Below, piece by piece: positions 26,402-33,899 of a stretch of DNA of 52,578 nt (the stretch's first letter is position 1; every line of letters begins with the position of its first letter). Under the pieces are notes generated by a model. That model was not told the origin of the DNA. It made no database searches and worked only from the letters and a program-made list of their open reading frames with translations. A program made the position numbers and the translations under genes. The DNA is from Alkalihalobacillus sp. BA299 (GTDB lineage: Bacteria > Bacillota > Bacilli > Bacillales > Bacillaceae_F): NCBI RefSeq assembly GCF_017745675.1, contig NZ_JAFLJM010000027.1, positions 1-52,578 of the forward strand, in the 5' to 3' direction.

Positions 26402-26549
26402 GCAACATTGAGAGATGTTGCAACAACCGCGGAGAAGACTTACGTTTCCCCATAAGTTCTTCCTCCGGTTTCTCCTCTCCCATAGCCTTGTACATACAGT
26501 AGTATGTTGTAGGGCACCTCGCAAGGAATTCCTTGCGAGGATTTTTTTT
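26402..26549 (+). ncRNA. csfG: CsfG-like forespore small RNA
   Basis: An untranslated, strongly folded stretch lies between ylbG and rsmD on the opposite strand to both. In order: hairpin GCAACAT/ATGTTGC (26402-26421); a longer imperfect stem whose loop exposes TTTCCCC (26446-26451 region); a pyrimidine-rich single-stranded linker TTTCTCCTCTCCC; a hairpin around CATAC/GTATG; and a textbook terminator, CCTCGCAAGG with its complement and eight T (26517-26549). CsfG of B. subtilis is a sporulation-specific small RNA conserved in endospore formers and, to my knowledge, encoded in this same ylbG-ylbH interval with sigma-F/sigma-G control. The C-rich loops suggest pairing with Shine-Dalgarno regions. 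The Rfam ylbH leader motif, from the same interval, may describe the same locus. Confidence 0.75.
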
Positions 26550-26574
26550 GATGCTAACATTTTCATGGAATGAT

Positions 26575-26605
26575 AAAAAGGAGGCTGAATGTTAGCCTCC
26601 TTTTT
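26575..26605. terminator. Terminator after ylbG
   Basis: AAAAAGGAGGCT pairs with AGCCTCCTTTTT around a 7-base loop, with A and T runs on both sides. It overlaps the last bases of ylbG and also insulates the csfG-like RNA on the other strand. Confidence 0.9.
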
Positions 26606-26882
26606 ATATACCCATTTTATAATCATACTCTTTTGCTTTATCCGGCTTTGCATTTTGGTATTGCGTCTTGACAAAAGGCCTCATCGATACCTCTACTTTT
26701 TTTACAAAATGAAGTGATTCCAATCGATCAACCAAGCCATCAATATCCTCTTGGTCACAGTATAACACAACGTACTTCATCTTTTTAGAAACGTAATGGA
26801 CGTTGCCGAACTTTCGCAATTGTCTGGCATATTTTAATGAATGTAGCCATATTGCCAAGCCTTGTCTGTGACTAGCAAGCAT
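26604..26882 (-). CDS. ylbG: DUF2129-family protein YlbG
   Basis: A 92-aa cytoplasmic protein of the YlbG (DUF2129/UPF0298) family. The conserved stretch runs from RQGLAIWLHSLKYARQLRKFG through KYVVLYCDQEDID to FVKKVEVSMRPFVKT. Function unknown. ATG with AAGGGG eight bases upstream; its transcript ends in the adjacent terminator. Confidence 0.9.
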   Translation of the reverse strand: MLASHRQGLAIWLHSLKYARQLRKFGNVHYVSKKMKYVVLYCDQEDIDGLVDRLESLHFVKKVEVSMRPFVKTQYQNAKPDKAKEYDYKMGI

Positions 26883-27108
26883 AAAGATTTCCCCTTTTCA
26901 CATAACATATAACTACTTCAGTCTATCAGAATTATATTTATCGAGCAATAGAATCCCCTTTTATTTTCTTTTTATGATCCATACTCTTGTTTACCTATTG
27001 TTTATTATGGAAAATGATAAGGAAATTAAGCTACAATTAACAAAAGGAAAAGAAGAATGAATATCGTACCATAACTAATTTCTAAATAAAAATATAAGGA
27101 AGGTTGAC

Positions 27109-27432
27109 ATGTCACTTGAAACGGTATGGAAACAATTTTTTGAACTTTTAAGAAGTCATCCGACTATCATTTCAGTTACCAAAAAAAACTACACAAACCT
27201 CCCTTTTCTTTACGTGCAAAGTAAAATAAGCCGTGAAGAGGTTGAACAAACATTAAAGACAGTTGCTATCACTGTCATGAAAGGAAAGAGATTGACACTT
27301 GAAATGATATACGTAAGAAAATCAGAAACTACGTATGTTTACCGCTTTCGGTTTTTAGTTCCAAGTGAAAAAATGTTTTGTTGCGGTAATGGTTGTATGG
27401 ACTGTATTAGGTTTAAAAACTCAAAAGAATAG
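27109..27432 (+). CDS. Conserved small protein with CCGxGCxxC motif
   Basis: A 107-aa protein with no signal peptide, mixed alpha/beta character and a C-terminal cysteine cluster FCCGNGCMDCIRF (about residues 90-102). CCGxGCxxC resembles the short oxidoreductase-like/iron-sulfur type C-terminal motif seen in some small proteins; a metal or Fe-S site is inference. It stands alone on the plus strand between ylbG and ylbF. GGAAGG is five bases before the ATG. The stop TAG overlaps the first base of the adjoining palindromic repeat. No known gene name fits. Confidence 0.75.
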   Translation: MSLETVWKQFFELLRSHPTIISVTKKNYTNLPFLYVQSKISREEVEQTLKTVAITVMKGKRLTLEMIYVRKSETTYVYRFRFLVPSEKMFCCGNGCMDCIRFKNSKE

Positions 27433-27615
27433 GCTGTTTTCGTAAACTTTGTTGCTTTTGGACCGTTTTTTGAAAATAAAATAGCCTTTTCAAGACAAAT
27501 TCATTTGTCTGATCGGCTATTTATTTTCAAAACCTTCACGCTATGCGTGAAGAGCCAAGCATTCGCTTGGCTTACGGTCCAAAAGCTAAAAGCAACAATC
27601 TTTGAGAAAAGAGCC
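27432..27615 (+). repeat. Modular palindromic repeat, copy 2 (complete, 184 bp)
   Basis: Imperfect terminal inverted repeats of about 35-42 bp: left GGCTGTTTTCGTAAACTTTG..., right end ...CAACAATCTTTGAGAAAAGAGCC, which reads inversely as GGCTCTTTTCTCAAAGATTG. Between them are three hairpin modules: the AAAATAAAATAGCC stem with ACAAATTCATTTGT, the CTTCACGC stem, and the GCCAAGC stem. No coding frame. It starts at the stop codon of the preceding gene. Confidence 0.9.
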
Positions 27616-27622
27616 AAAGAAT

Positions 27623-27652
27623 AAGAGGTTGACTAATTAGTGTCAACCTCTT
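27623..27652 (-). terminator. Terminator after ylbF
   Basis: AAGAGGTTGAC (27623-27633) pairs perfectly with GTCAACCTCTT (27642-27652), followed on the minus strand by ATTCTTT. It lies nine bases after the ylbF stop. Confidence 0.8.
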
Positions 27653-27660
27653 CCCCTTAG

Positions 27661-28101
27661 CTATTTACAGCCACAACTTCCACCACTACCACAACCTCCA
27701 CCACATGCAATTTGATCAAAGTAAGGGTTACCTGAAGGTACTTTAATATGAGGTGAAACATTACTTGCAATAATAGTACTGATTTCATATAGTAAACCTT
27801 CAAGTTCAGATTCTGCTTTTTTATAGTCAGATATGACCGGATATAGATCCAACTCTCTTTTCAATTCACGGATCCTTTTTGACGTTTCATGAAAATTGGG
27901 GTGATATTTACCAAACCGCTGCACTTCTTCATAATCTTCCTTTAGTTGTACGAAACGGTTAATTAATGACTGTGCTTCTTTATCCTGCTGCAATTTATAT
28001 TTACACTCGATATAGTGATTAAAAACGTCAGAAGATAAAATGGCTTGAGATAATTGATGTGTTTCTTCTAAAATGTCAAACGACGTCATAGACGTTATCA
28101 T
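27661..28101 (-). CDS. ylbF: RicF (YlbF), Fe-S regulator of biofilm, competence and RNA maturation
   Basis: RicF forms the Ric (Y) complex with RicA (YmcA) and RicT (YaaT), which promotes RNase Y-dependent processing of some mRNAs and affects sporulation, competence and biofilm. The body is an all-helical YlbF/YmcA domain (about residues 5-115). The C-terminal tail CGGGCGSGGSCGCK supplies four cysteines, known in B. subtilis to take part in iron-sulfur binding. Length 146 aa. GGAGG lies seven bases before the ATG. Confidence 0.93.
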   Translation of the reverse strand: MITSMTSFDILEETHQLSQAILSSDVFNHYIECKYKLQQDKEAQSLINRFVQLKEDYEEVQRFGKYHPNFHETSKRIRELKRELDLYPVISDYKKAESELEGLLYEISTIIASNVSPHIKVPSGNPYFDQIACGGGCGSGGSCGCK

Positions 28102-28260
28102 TGAGCCACCTCCTGCTATTCATTATAACATGAGATTATTTACTAAGCTAATTTATGTGTCTGTCATCGTTTGAGAAGGAGATGCAACAGTTAATTTTTC
28201 ACTCATGACTACATAGCCAAAATTTACGATCAAAACCTACACCTTCTTCATCTAAAATGT

Positions 28261-28689
28261 TTATGGTATTTGAACGGTAAATTCCTCAGAAATTCCGTAC
28301 AATTCATAATCATTTTTTACAACCTCTATCTTAATCGTATGCTCACCACTTGGTAACCCTTTAATAATGAATGCCGCTTGATAAATTGAATCGACTCGTT
28401 GTCCATCTACAAACAATTGAACATGCCCTTCTCCGTCTACATGATTTTTGCCAGCCTTTTCTTTTGTAAATGTAAACTGGTCGATAACACATTCTACATA
28501 AACATCTGTGCCTTTTACTTCATGATTAACTGTCATTAATCTTTTTTCTTTACTTACAGAAACTTGAACAACTCCATTCCCGTGCATTGGAATTATTCGA
28601 ATCTCTTGTAAGTCATCAGTTGCTTGTACAACCGAAGAGATGAAACAAATAATCATGACGAAAAATAATTGTAATGAGAATTTAAACAT
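28261..28689 (-). CDS. Secreted protein of unknown function
   Basis: A 142-aa protein with an N-terminal signal peptide (hydrophobic residues about 5-22, likely cleavage after VVQA). The mature part is rich in beta strands, with a GHVQLFVDGQRVD segment (about 89-101) and the C-terminal GLPSGEHTIKIEVVKNDYE, which look like an immunoglobulin-like or cupredoxin-neighbour fold. No lipobox, no catalytic motif. It lies alone between ylbF and ylbE, a place where B. subtilis has no gene. The ATG is preceded by GGAGG. Confidence 0.75.
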   Translation of the reverse strand: MFKFSLQLFFVMIICFISSVVQATDDLQEIRIIPMHGNGVVQVSVSKEKRLMTVNHEVKGTDVYVECVIDQFTFTKEKAGKNHVDGEGHVQLFVDGQRVDSIYQAAFIIKGLPSGEHTIKIEVVKNDYELYGISEEFTVQIP

Positions 28690-28754
28690 TTAGGGCCTCC
28701 TTTATTTCTTGAGTATTGTTACCAAGAGAATACAAAAATATCCGAAAGCTTGGT

Positions 28755-28832
28755 AAGAAAAGCGCAAGCGTCCGTTTACCGACGTACGGAGGTGAAGGAA
28801 GTCTCGCTAGTCGGTGGGCGCTTGCGCTAGAC
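28755..28832 (+). repeat. GC-rich 150-bp repeat, internally deleted copy
   Basis: Matches the start (AAGAAAAGCGCAAGCG) and the end (GGAAGTCTCGCTAG...GGGCGC...CTAGAC) of the units at 24581-25031 but lacks the middle, about 70 bp. The ends can fold on each other. It is preceded by GGT as are the other copies. Confidence 0.8.
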
Positions 28833-28874
28833 ATCATCTGAAAAGTTATACTTTCTTTCTTACTTCCAAGATAA

Positions 28875-28905
28875 AAAGCTAACTCTCAAGGCAAGAGTTA
28901 GCTTT
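28875..28905 (-). terminator. Terminator after ylbE
   Basis: AAAGCTAACTCT pairs perfectly with AGAGTTAGCTTT, followed on the minus strand by a T-run. It ends one base before the ylbE stop codon. Confidence 0.85.
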
Positions 28906-28906
28906 C

Positions 28907-29179
28907 TTATTCCATATTAGGCGAATGTTCAGGATCTCCGGCCCCTCCAAATGGGTTCATTTGGAGCATTTGAACGAGCATCATTGCTAACTGTAAATTA
29001 TTTTGTATTTTCTCCATACGCTGCGGGAACGTCTTTCCATAAAACTGATTTGCTTCAAGCTCGAGTTGCTTAATTTGATAAGGATCACGGCTTAATTTCC
29101 GATACCAATATGGGTGTTGACGAATAAATTGCTTTAATTCGGGTTGACTACGTAACCGTATATTTATATCATTTCGCAT
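28907..29179 (-). CDS. ylbE: YlbE-like protein
   Basis: A 90-aa protein of the YlbE-like family. Core: QPELKQFIRQHPYWYRKLSRDP (about residues 10-31), then an amphipathic helix and a glycine/proline-rich tail. Function unknown. Start ATG at 29177-29179 (MRNDINIRL) with GGAGGGG about ten bases upstream. It is encoded directly after ylbD with a 29-bp gap, and both are presumably expressed in sporulation. Confidence 0.85.
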   Translation of the reverse strand: MRNDINIRLRSQPELKQFIRQHPYWYRKLSRDPYQIKQLELEANQFYGKTFPQRMEKIQNNLQLAMMLVQMLQMNPFGGAGDPEHSPNME

Positions 29180-29208
29180 AGCTTTTACACCCCTCCTATA
29201 TAACAAAA

Positions 29209-29670
29209 TTAATGTCTTCTAAATGAGAAAGGGTCATCTGGTCGTTGTGGTTGATTCGGTTGATTTTTTCCTTGAAATGATTGCATTAATCCCTGAACAT
29301 TAGATATTACACTACTTACTTGTGCCATATGATGCTGTAAGTCATTAAAATTAATGTTTTTTAACATGCCGAGAATATTCGTTGTCATATCAGTTGAAGA
29401 AGATGCTTCTTCAGCAGCTTTATCTGTATCATCCTTTACCTTTGCATTTTGAACCGTTTTATCTTCAGTATTTGATTGGGTGGTATTTTTTGATTTTCTT
29501 TTATATTTTTCCCAATCAGGATGATCAGCTCCCAGCAGCGACCATTCTTCATAAAAATCTTGCCACGTCTTATTCCCACTTCTTACTTCTTGGATTAGTA
29601 GTGAATGCTCTTTTACAAACAGCTTAAATTCATGAATGGAAGGGTGTAAATTTTTTGAATTAGAAGGCAT
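29209..29670 (-). CDS. ylbD: YlbD-like putative spore coat protein
   Basis: A 153-aa hydrophilic protein of the YlbD family, annotated as a spore coat protein in Bacillus. Conserved N-terminal half: LHPSIHEFKLFVKEHSLLIQEVRSG and WEKYKRK; the middle is an S/T/D/A-rich linker; the C-terminal third is a methionine- and glutamine-rich helix. Near the ATG there is AGGAGG (on the minus strand). Coat location is inferred from the family. Confidence 0.85.
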   Translation of the reverse strand: MPSNSKNLHPSIHEFKLFVKEHSLLIQEVRSGNKTWQDFYEEWSLLGADHPDWEKYKRKSKNTTQSNTEDKTVQNAKVKDDTDKAAEEASSSTDMTTNILGMLKNINFNDLQHHMAQVSSVISNVQGLMQSFQGKNQPNQPQRPDDPFSFRRH

Positions 29671-29824
29671 GCAATTTCCTCCTTTACTTTATAAATCTTC
29701 TCCCTACATCATATCGTTTTGCCCAGTTTAGCGTTCGCCCAATTTTAATAATATGAAAAAATTGCTACGACTTCATCATCTTGTTAAAATATACTATGGA
29801 AACTAATAGAAAGAGGAACGAATA

Positions 29825-30316
29825 ATGGAACAAAATGAACTAATTGCAGAAATTAATTCAATTTATCAAAATGGATCGGAAGAAGATAAACAAGCACTTG
29901 CATCATTAATAAATGGGATGAAGAAAAAGCAAAGCGGTGAATGTGTAACTTATTTATCAGGTATTACAAATATGAGGAGTCAGTTCCTTGATAATGGGTG
30001 CTTTGAAGTCGTAATGCCCATACAACCACTAATTGAAAATCCGCTTAAAATGACACATGGTGGCATAACGGCAACACTCCTTGACACAGCAATGGGTTCG
30101 ATTTTGAATTTAAAAATACCTGAGGATAAAGCTTGTGTTACAGCAGAGTTAAAAGTAAATTATATTCAACCTGGAAGAGGGAAATATCTTCGTTGCGTTG
30201 CAACCATTTTACATTTAGGTAAACAGCTTTGTTTTTCTGAAGGCAAAGTTTATAATGAAGAAAATAAATTGATTGCTTCAGGCTCTGGAACCTTTTTTGT
30301 CATTCCTCGCAATTAA
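29825..30316 (+). CDS. PaaI-family hotdog thioesterase
   Basis: A 163-aa single hotdog-fold protein, probably a homotetrameric acyl-CoA thioesterase of the PaaI/4HBT type. The signature segment MTHGGITATLLDTAMGSI (about residues 77-94) has the conserved HGG and the helix with aspartate. ELKVNYIQPGRG follows, and a SGSGTFFVI strand ends the fold. Substrate unknown. AGAGG lies before the ATG. The next gene begins 20 bases after its stop. Confidence 0.88.
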   Translation: MEQNELIAEINSIYQNGSEEDKQALASLINGMKKKQSGECVTYLSGITNMRSQFLDNGCFEVVMPIQPLIENPLKMTHGGITATLLDTAMGSILNLKIPEDKACVTAELKVNYIQPGRGKYLRCVATILHLGKQLCFSEGKVYNEENKLIASGSGTFFVIPRN

Positions 30317-30336
30317 TGTACCTAAGGAGTGATAGT

Positions 30337-30693
30337 TTGTTGATCGCTGCTATAGTAATACCAATCCTTTTTATCTTTTTTTATTTTACTGTAAAAAGAA
30401 ATAATGCAGCATATGAAAAAAGATGGAGAAACGTTGGGGATATTAATGAGCAACTGACTTTGTCTGGAACTTTAGAACGATCATTTGTTGAAAAAAAAAG
30501 GTTTTACCATCATCGCTATATATGGAACTTTCAAATATATCTTAAGGATAAACATGAGCTAATAAAAGTAATTTATGAAAAACCTGCTCTCACCGATATA
30601 CCTCCATTAAAGCTTACGACACATGATAAGATTAAATGTTACGGACAATGGAATGGTAAAAATTTTCTTGCTAATCGCATTGTAACCGAATAG
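30337..30693 (+). CDS. Small single-pass membrane protein of unknown function
   Basis: A 118-aa protein with one N-terminal helix (about residues 2-18) followed by a basic cytoplasmic-type segment and a beta-rich domain (LSGTLERSFVEKKRFYHHRYIWNF). The fold suggests an SH3/OB-like membrane-anchored domain, but no family was recognised. Start TTG at 30337-30339 with AAGGAG seven bases upstream; an ATG seven codons earlier overlaps the end of the thioesterase and has no binding site. Two-gene operon with the thioesterase. Confidence 0.7.
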   Translation: MLIAAIVIPILFIFFYFTVKRNNAAYEKRWRNVGDINEQLTLSGTLERSFVEKKRFYHHRYIWNFQIYLKDKHELIKVIYEKPALTDIPPLKLTTHDKIKCYGQWNGKNFLANRIVTE

Positions 30694-30702
30694 CTGAAAC
30701 CT

Positions 30703-30736
30703 GAAAAAAGAGGCGCATAACGCACCTCTTTTCTTT
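30703..30736. terminator. Convergent terminator
   Basis: AAAAGAGGCGC pairs with GCACCTCTTTT (one mismatch) around a short loop, with A and T runs on both sides, between the plus-strand membrane-protein gene and the TM2 gene. Confidence 0.85.
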
Positions 30737-30957
30737 TATTCACTTTCATTTATTCTCTCAGCTGTTTTGTATGCATCGACCATTCCCCATATCCAAAGAA
30801 GCGGAGTTGTAATAAATCCAATGAGAATTAACATTAATAATCCAGAAATAAAGTAAGCAATAATAAAAGCTATCCCTTTTCCAATTTCACCATTATAAAT
30901 TTGTCCTAACCCTGCAAAGAAAAAACTTAGCACTGCAGCTATACCTGGATTTTTCAT
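30736..30957 (-). CDS. TM2-domain membrane protein
   Basis: A 73-aa protein made of a TM2-like unit: GIAAVLSFFFAGLGQIYNGEIGKG (helix plus the typical GLGQxYxGxxxKG turn), then a long hydrophobic helix and WIWGMVDAYKTAERIN. Such proteins are common in Bacillaceae with unknown function. ATG start with AAGGAGG upstream. Confidence 0.85.
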   Translation of the reverse strand: MKNPGIAAVLSFFFAGLGQIYNGEIGKGIAFIIAYFISGLLMLILIGFITTPLLWIWGMVDAYKTAERINESE

Positions 30958-31035
30958 TCACTCCTCCTTCAATCCTTTCTTCTTGTTGTTTATAGAGTAT
31001 TACTATAATAAATGTTCCAGGTAATTTGTTTAGAA

Positions 31036-32136
31036 CTAATTTTTTTGAATTGCCCATGGCGTCATAAAGTTTTGTGTATAATATCTTTCATAAACTCCTA
31101 TACCTAAATGAGTAAATTCTTCATTTAATAAATTTACGCGATGACCTTCGCTGTTTAACCAGCCTTCAACTGCTTCAATACTATCAACATATCGTGCAGC
31201 AATATTCTCACCTGCAAAATAGAATGATACATCTCCACGTTCTAGACGATCTTTTAACTCTCCATAAGTTGGAGAGGTGTGAGAAAAATAATTATTTTCA
31301 GACATATCTTGACTATGACCATATGCAACTTTAGACACTTCACTATCCCAAGTTAATAAAGGTAAATTGTGCCTATCTCTAATGGCATTCGTTATATCTA
31401 GTATTTGCAGCTCTGCTCCTTCTTCAATTTGTCTCCATTTTTCCTTTGATAGGTCTTCTTCTTGCGGTAATGCACCTCGATACGTAACTGAATATGGCCG
31501 TTGTTTTAGCAAAATATCACCTGATAGATACCTCACACTTGAAAGCTTATTCGTAAATGTATCAAAATAAAGTTGTATCCAAGTATCATCTTGAATTTGA
31601 ATTAATGGTCGACTCTCCAATTCAGTTCCCGTTAATTCAAATCGATAAGAACCCATTTCCTTATTGACCGATACATGATCTAAGAAAGAATAAGAATAAG
31701 ATAATTTTTCATAATCTGTACCACTAATAAATGGTTCTGATAGACTTCCAACATCCATCACATAAATGGTTACTACTTTCTCATTTTCAACTCCTATTTG
31801 CATATACCCATCATATTTATCATAAATCCACCAATCATAACCGTACAAAGAAGGATCTATTCGCTTAGGCTTTCCAAATTGGGCTTCAATAACATTTGAT
31901 GACTCTCCAATTAAATCGTGTAAGCCTTCACTAATTGAGGCATGGGAACTTTCTTCGTTTTCAGCTTCTGGCTCTGTGGCTGTTTCTTCTCTATATAGCT
32001 CTTTTTTTTCTTCTAGCGTTGGTTGAGGTAAGTCAAATTTGGTAAGCATAGAGGAAAATTCGTTTGGAAAATATTCAAACATAATGATTAAAAGGATGCC
32101 TAATACAATGAAAAGGCTACACCCCAATCTTTTCAT
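31036..32136 (-). CDS. ylbC: CAP-domain protein YlbC
   Basis: A 366-aa membrane-anchored or secreted protein. One N-terminal hydrophobic segment (about residues 5-20), an acidic linker, then a CAP-associated N-terminal domain with two repeats (LHDLIGESSNVIEAQFGKPKRIDPS and similar) and a C-terminal CAP/SCP domain (about 240-366: NAIRDRHNLPLLTWD, AYGHSQDM, HTSPTYGELKDRL, GENIA, HRVNLLNEEFTHLGIG). The CAP histidines and glutamates are present. Start ATG at 32134-32136 (MKRLGCSLF) with GAGAGG upstream; earlier codons are poor. Role unknown; spore- or wall-associated in relatives. Confidence 0.87.
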   Translation of the reverse strand: MKRLGCSLFIVLGILLIIMFEYFPNEFSSMLTKFDLPQPTLEEKKELYREETATEPEAENEESSHASISEGLHDLIGESSNVIEAQFGKPKRIDPSLYGYDWWIYDKYDGYMQIGVENEKVVTIYVMDVGSLSEPFISGTDYEKLSYSYSFLDHVSVNKEMGSYRFELTGTELESRPLIQIQDDTWIQLYFDTFTNKLSSVRYLSGDILLKQRPYSVTYRGALPQEEDLSKEKWRQIEEGAELQILDITNAIRDRHNLPLLTWDSEVSKVAYGHSQDMSENNYFSHTSPTYGELKDRLERGDVSFYFAGENIAARYVDSIEAVEGWLNSEGHRVNLLNEEFTHLGIGVYERYYTQNFMTPWAIQKN

Positions 32137-32306
32137 TTTATCCTCTCCCCGTAGTAATTGTAATACCATTTTCTCTGTTCTATGCAATAATCCTGCTAAA
32201 TTATGACTGTTAATGGGATTTAATTAATAAAGCGTAAATATAAATATAACGCTCTACTGGAACCTTTATTTAAAGAGTATTTAAGTATTTCATAAAAAAT
32301 ACACAT

Positions 32307-32341
32307 AAAAGCGTAATGGATCATTAATCCATCACGCTTTT
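32307..32341 (-). terminator. Terminator after ylbB
   Basis: AAAAGCGTAATGGAT pairs with ATCCATCACGCTTTT (one mismatch) around a 5-base loop, thirty bases after the ylbB stop; T-rich on the minus strand beyond. Confidence 0.85.
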
Positions 32342-32370
32342 ACTTTATTTGCAGGCTATCATCTTTTTTA

Positions 32371-32799
32371 TTAATGATGTACTTCTGGACTCTCCGAAAT
32401 TTCACTTAACGCAAAGCTCGCTTCATCCATCGTACCTCTGTGTATAGCAATATCTCCTAACGCAACAATACCAACAAGCTTGTTATTTTCAACAATCGGT
32501 AAGCGCCGAATTTGTTTTTCAGCCATCATTTTAGCAGCGTCATCTACAGACATATCTGGTGAAGCTGTGATTAGCTTCTCACTCATAATATCTGTAACTT
32601 GTGTAGAATTAGGACGTTTCTCAGCGACACCACGAATAACAATATCTCGATCTGTAATCATTCCAAGCAATTGCCCATCTTCGCAAATTGGAATAGCTCC
32701 ACAATCTTCTTGCTTCATTTTTAATGCTACTTCATACACATTATCAACTGGAGTGCAGTACTCAACATCGGTTGTCATAATATCTCTTAAATGTTCCAT
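32371..32799 (-). CDS. ylbB: CBS-domain protein YlbB
   Basis: A 142-aa protein made of two CBS motifs (about residues 1-58 and 66-126), which together form a Bateman module binding adenine nucleotides or similar ligands. Markers: DIMTTDVEYCTP, GAIPICEDGQLLGMITDRDIVIRG, DIMSEKLITASP, QIRRLPIVENNKLVGIVALGDIA. No catalytic domain, so it is likely a ligand sensor. ATG start with AAGGAGG upstream. A frame on the other strand at 32480-32836 is a shadow. Confidence 0.9.
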   Translation of the reverse strand: MEHLRDIMTTDVEYCTPVDNVYEVALKMKQEDCGAIPICEDGQLLGMITDRDIVIRGVAEKRPNSTQVTDIMSEKLITASPDMSVDDAAKMMAEKQIRRLPIVENNKLVGIVALGDIAIHRGTMDEASFALSEISESPEVHH

Positions 32800-32975
32800 T
32801 AATCGAAGTCCTCCTTATCTGAATATCAAGCAATAGTTTACCCAATAATAAAAGAAGCATACGAATTAAATCTGATTTGTTTCTTTCATTAAATATTCAA
32901 CATTATTCGTTGCATCTTAGTTCTTTTCATACTATGATTAGTTAAGTATAGGGTATTTGTCTAGGAGGGAATAAA

Positions 32976-33326
32976 ATGAAATTCGAAAGTTTCGAGTTAG
33001 AAGGAAAAGAAATAAAATTTTCAACACTACAATTTGCAGCAGAATCTGTTGGTTTTGTACATGCAGGCCAATGGGACTACGAACGAGTAACGTTTGATTA
33101 TAAGATTGAAACTCACGAGCATAATGTTACATATTATTTGCGACTACCTGCTTATGCTATTGAAGGAGACATTCCAGCTCCTGATACAAAAGTTAAGCTA
33201 CTTACCCCAATTCTTGGAAAACATTACTATCCACATGGTGTTGAGTATGATGAAGATTTCGCAAAAAACATTGTAGATAAGTGCAATAAAAAGCTACAAT
33301 TATTTAAAGAGAAATTAGAAAAATAA
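32976..33326 (+). CDS. YugN-like family protein
   Basis: A 116-aa protein of the YugN-like family (alpha/beta, no catalytic motif recognised). Conserved: AAESVGFVHAGQWDYERVTFDYK, TYYLRLPAYAIEGDIP, and GKHYYPHGVEYDEDFP-type ending. Function unknown. AGGAGG lies about ten bases before the ATG. It stands alone on the plus strand. Confidence 0.8.
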   Translation: MKFESFELEGKEIKFSTLQFAAESVGFVHAGQWDYERVTFDYKIETHEHNVTYYLRLPAYAIEGDIPAPDTKVKLLTPILGKHYYPHGVEYDEDFAKNIVDKCNKKLQLFKEKLEK

Positions 33327-33330
33327 TGAT

Positions 33331-33360
33331 TAAAAGGAGGGGATTAATCCCCTCCTTTTA
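33331..33360. terminator. Convergent terminator
   Basis: A perfect palindrome, TAAAAGGAGGGGATT and its complement, lies between the YugN-like gene and the lipoprotein gene and overlaps the lipoprotein stop codon. Confidence 0.85.
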
Positions 33361-33816
33361 ACGTTTCATGATAGTCACGATTTTAAAAATATCATTATGT
33401 TCAATAAGTTCATAGGTAATGTCCATTTCTTCAACCATTTTATCACCACGACGATCTGTAGTTTCAATTATTTCATGTACATTGACGTGATATTCTTCAA
33501 ATTCATTGACAAGAACTTCATTTACTGAATGTTGAACTAATTTTATTGTACTTCTATCTTGTTGAAGGTCATTCACATGATGCCTTAGTAAATGATAAAA
33601 TGTTGAATTAGGTACTAAATAGGGTTCTAATTCACCAAAGCTACCTTGATTAACATGGAAAACCATATCTTCTTTATATTCGTTAACAAATTGTATGGCA
33701 GATTGTTTCTTTTCACCTGAAACTGGACTAAATGTACCTTCTTCAGTATTTCCGCATCCTGTCAATAGAAGTATCAATGTAAAGCTACTCAGTAAAACTA
33801 TGATCATTTTTTTCAT
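33358..33816 (-). CDS. Putative lipoprotein
   Basis: A 152-aa exported protein with a lipobox LLTGC (cysteine about residue 21), so probably attached to the outer face of the membrane. The mature part has an NTF2-like pattern: a helix FVNEYKEDMVFHV, then strands to the C-terminal YELIEHNDIFKIVTIM. It resembles the C-terminal NTF2-like domain of TcaA-type proteins, but the match is weak. ATG with AAAGGAG upstream. Function unknown. Confidence 0.8.
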   Translation of the reverse strand: MKKMIIVLLSSFTLILLLTGCGNTEEGTFSPVSGEKKQSAIQFVNEYKEDMVFHVNQGSFGELEPYLVPNSTFYHLLRHHVNDLQQDRSTIKLVQHSVNEVLVNEFEEYHVNVHEIIETTDRRGDKMVEEMDITYELIEHNDIFKIVTIMKR

Positions 33817-33899
33817 AAAGTTAGTACTCCTTTTGTCTAATCTTTTACAAGAGTACTTTAAATGAAGAGAAACTTCAATAGAAGGTGCCGTACATTCGT

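Noticed and set aside
26399..26674. A 91-codon minus-strand reading frame over the csfG-like RNA
   Set aside because: It overlaps the RNA structure and its terminator, has no Shine-Dalgarno sequence and looks like shadow coding of ylbG's end.
27661..28101. Reading the cysteine-rich tail of YlbF as a frameshift product
   Set aside because: The CGGGCGSGGSCGCK tail is the normal RicF end, so no frameshift is needed.
32480..32836. A 118-codon plus-strand frame over ylbB
   Set aside because: Antisense to a clear CBS-domain protein; no binding site.
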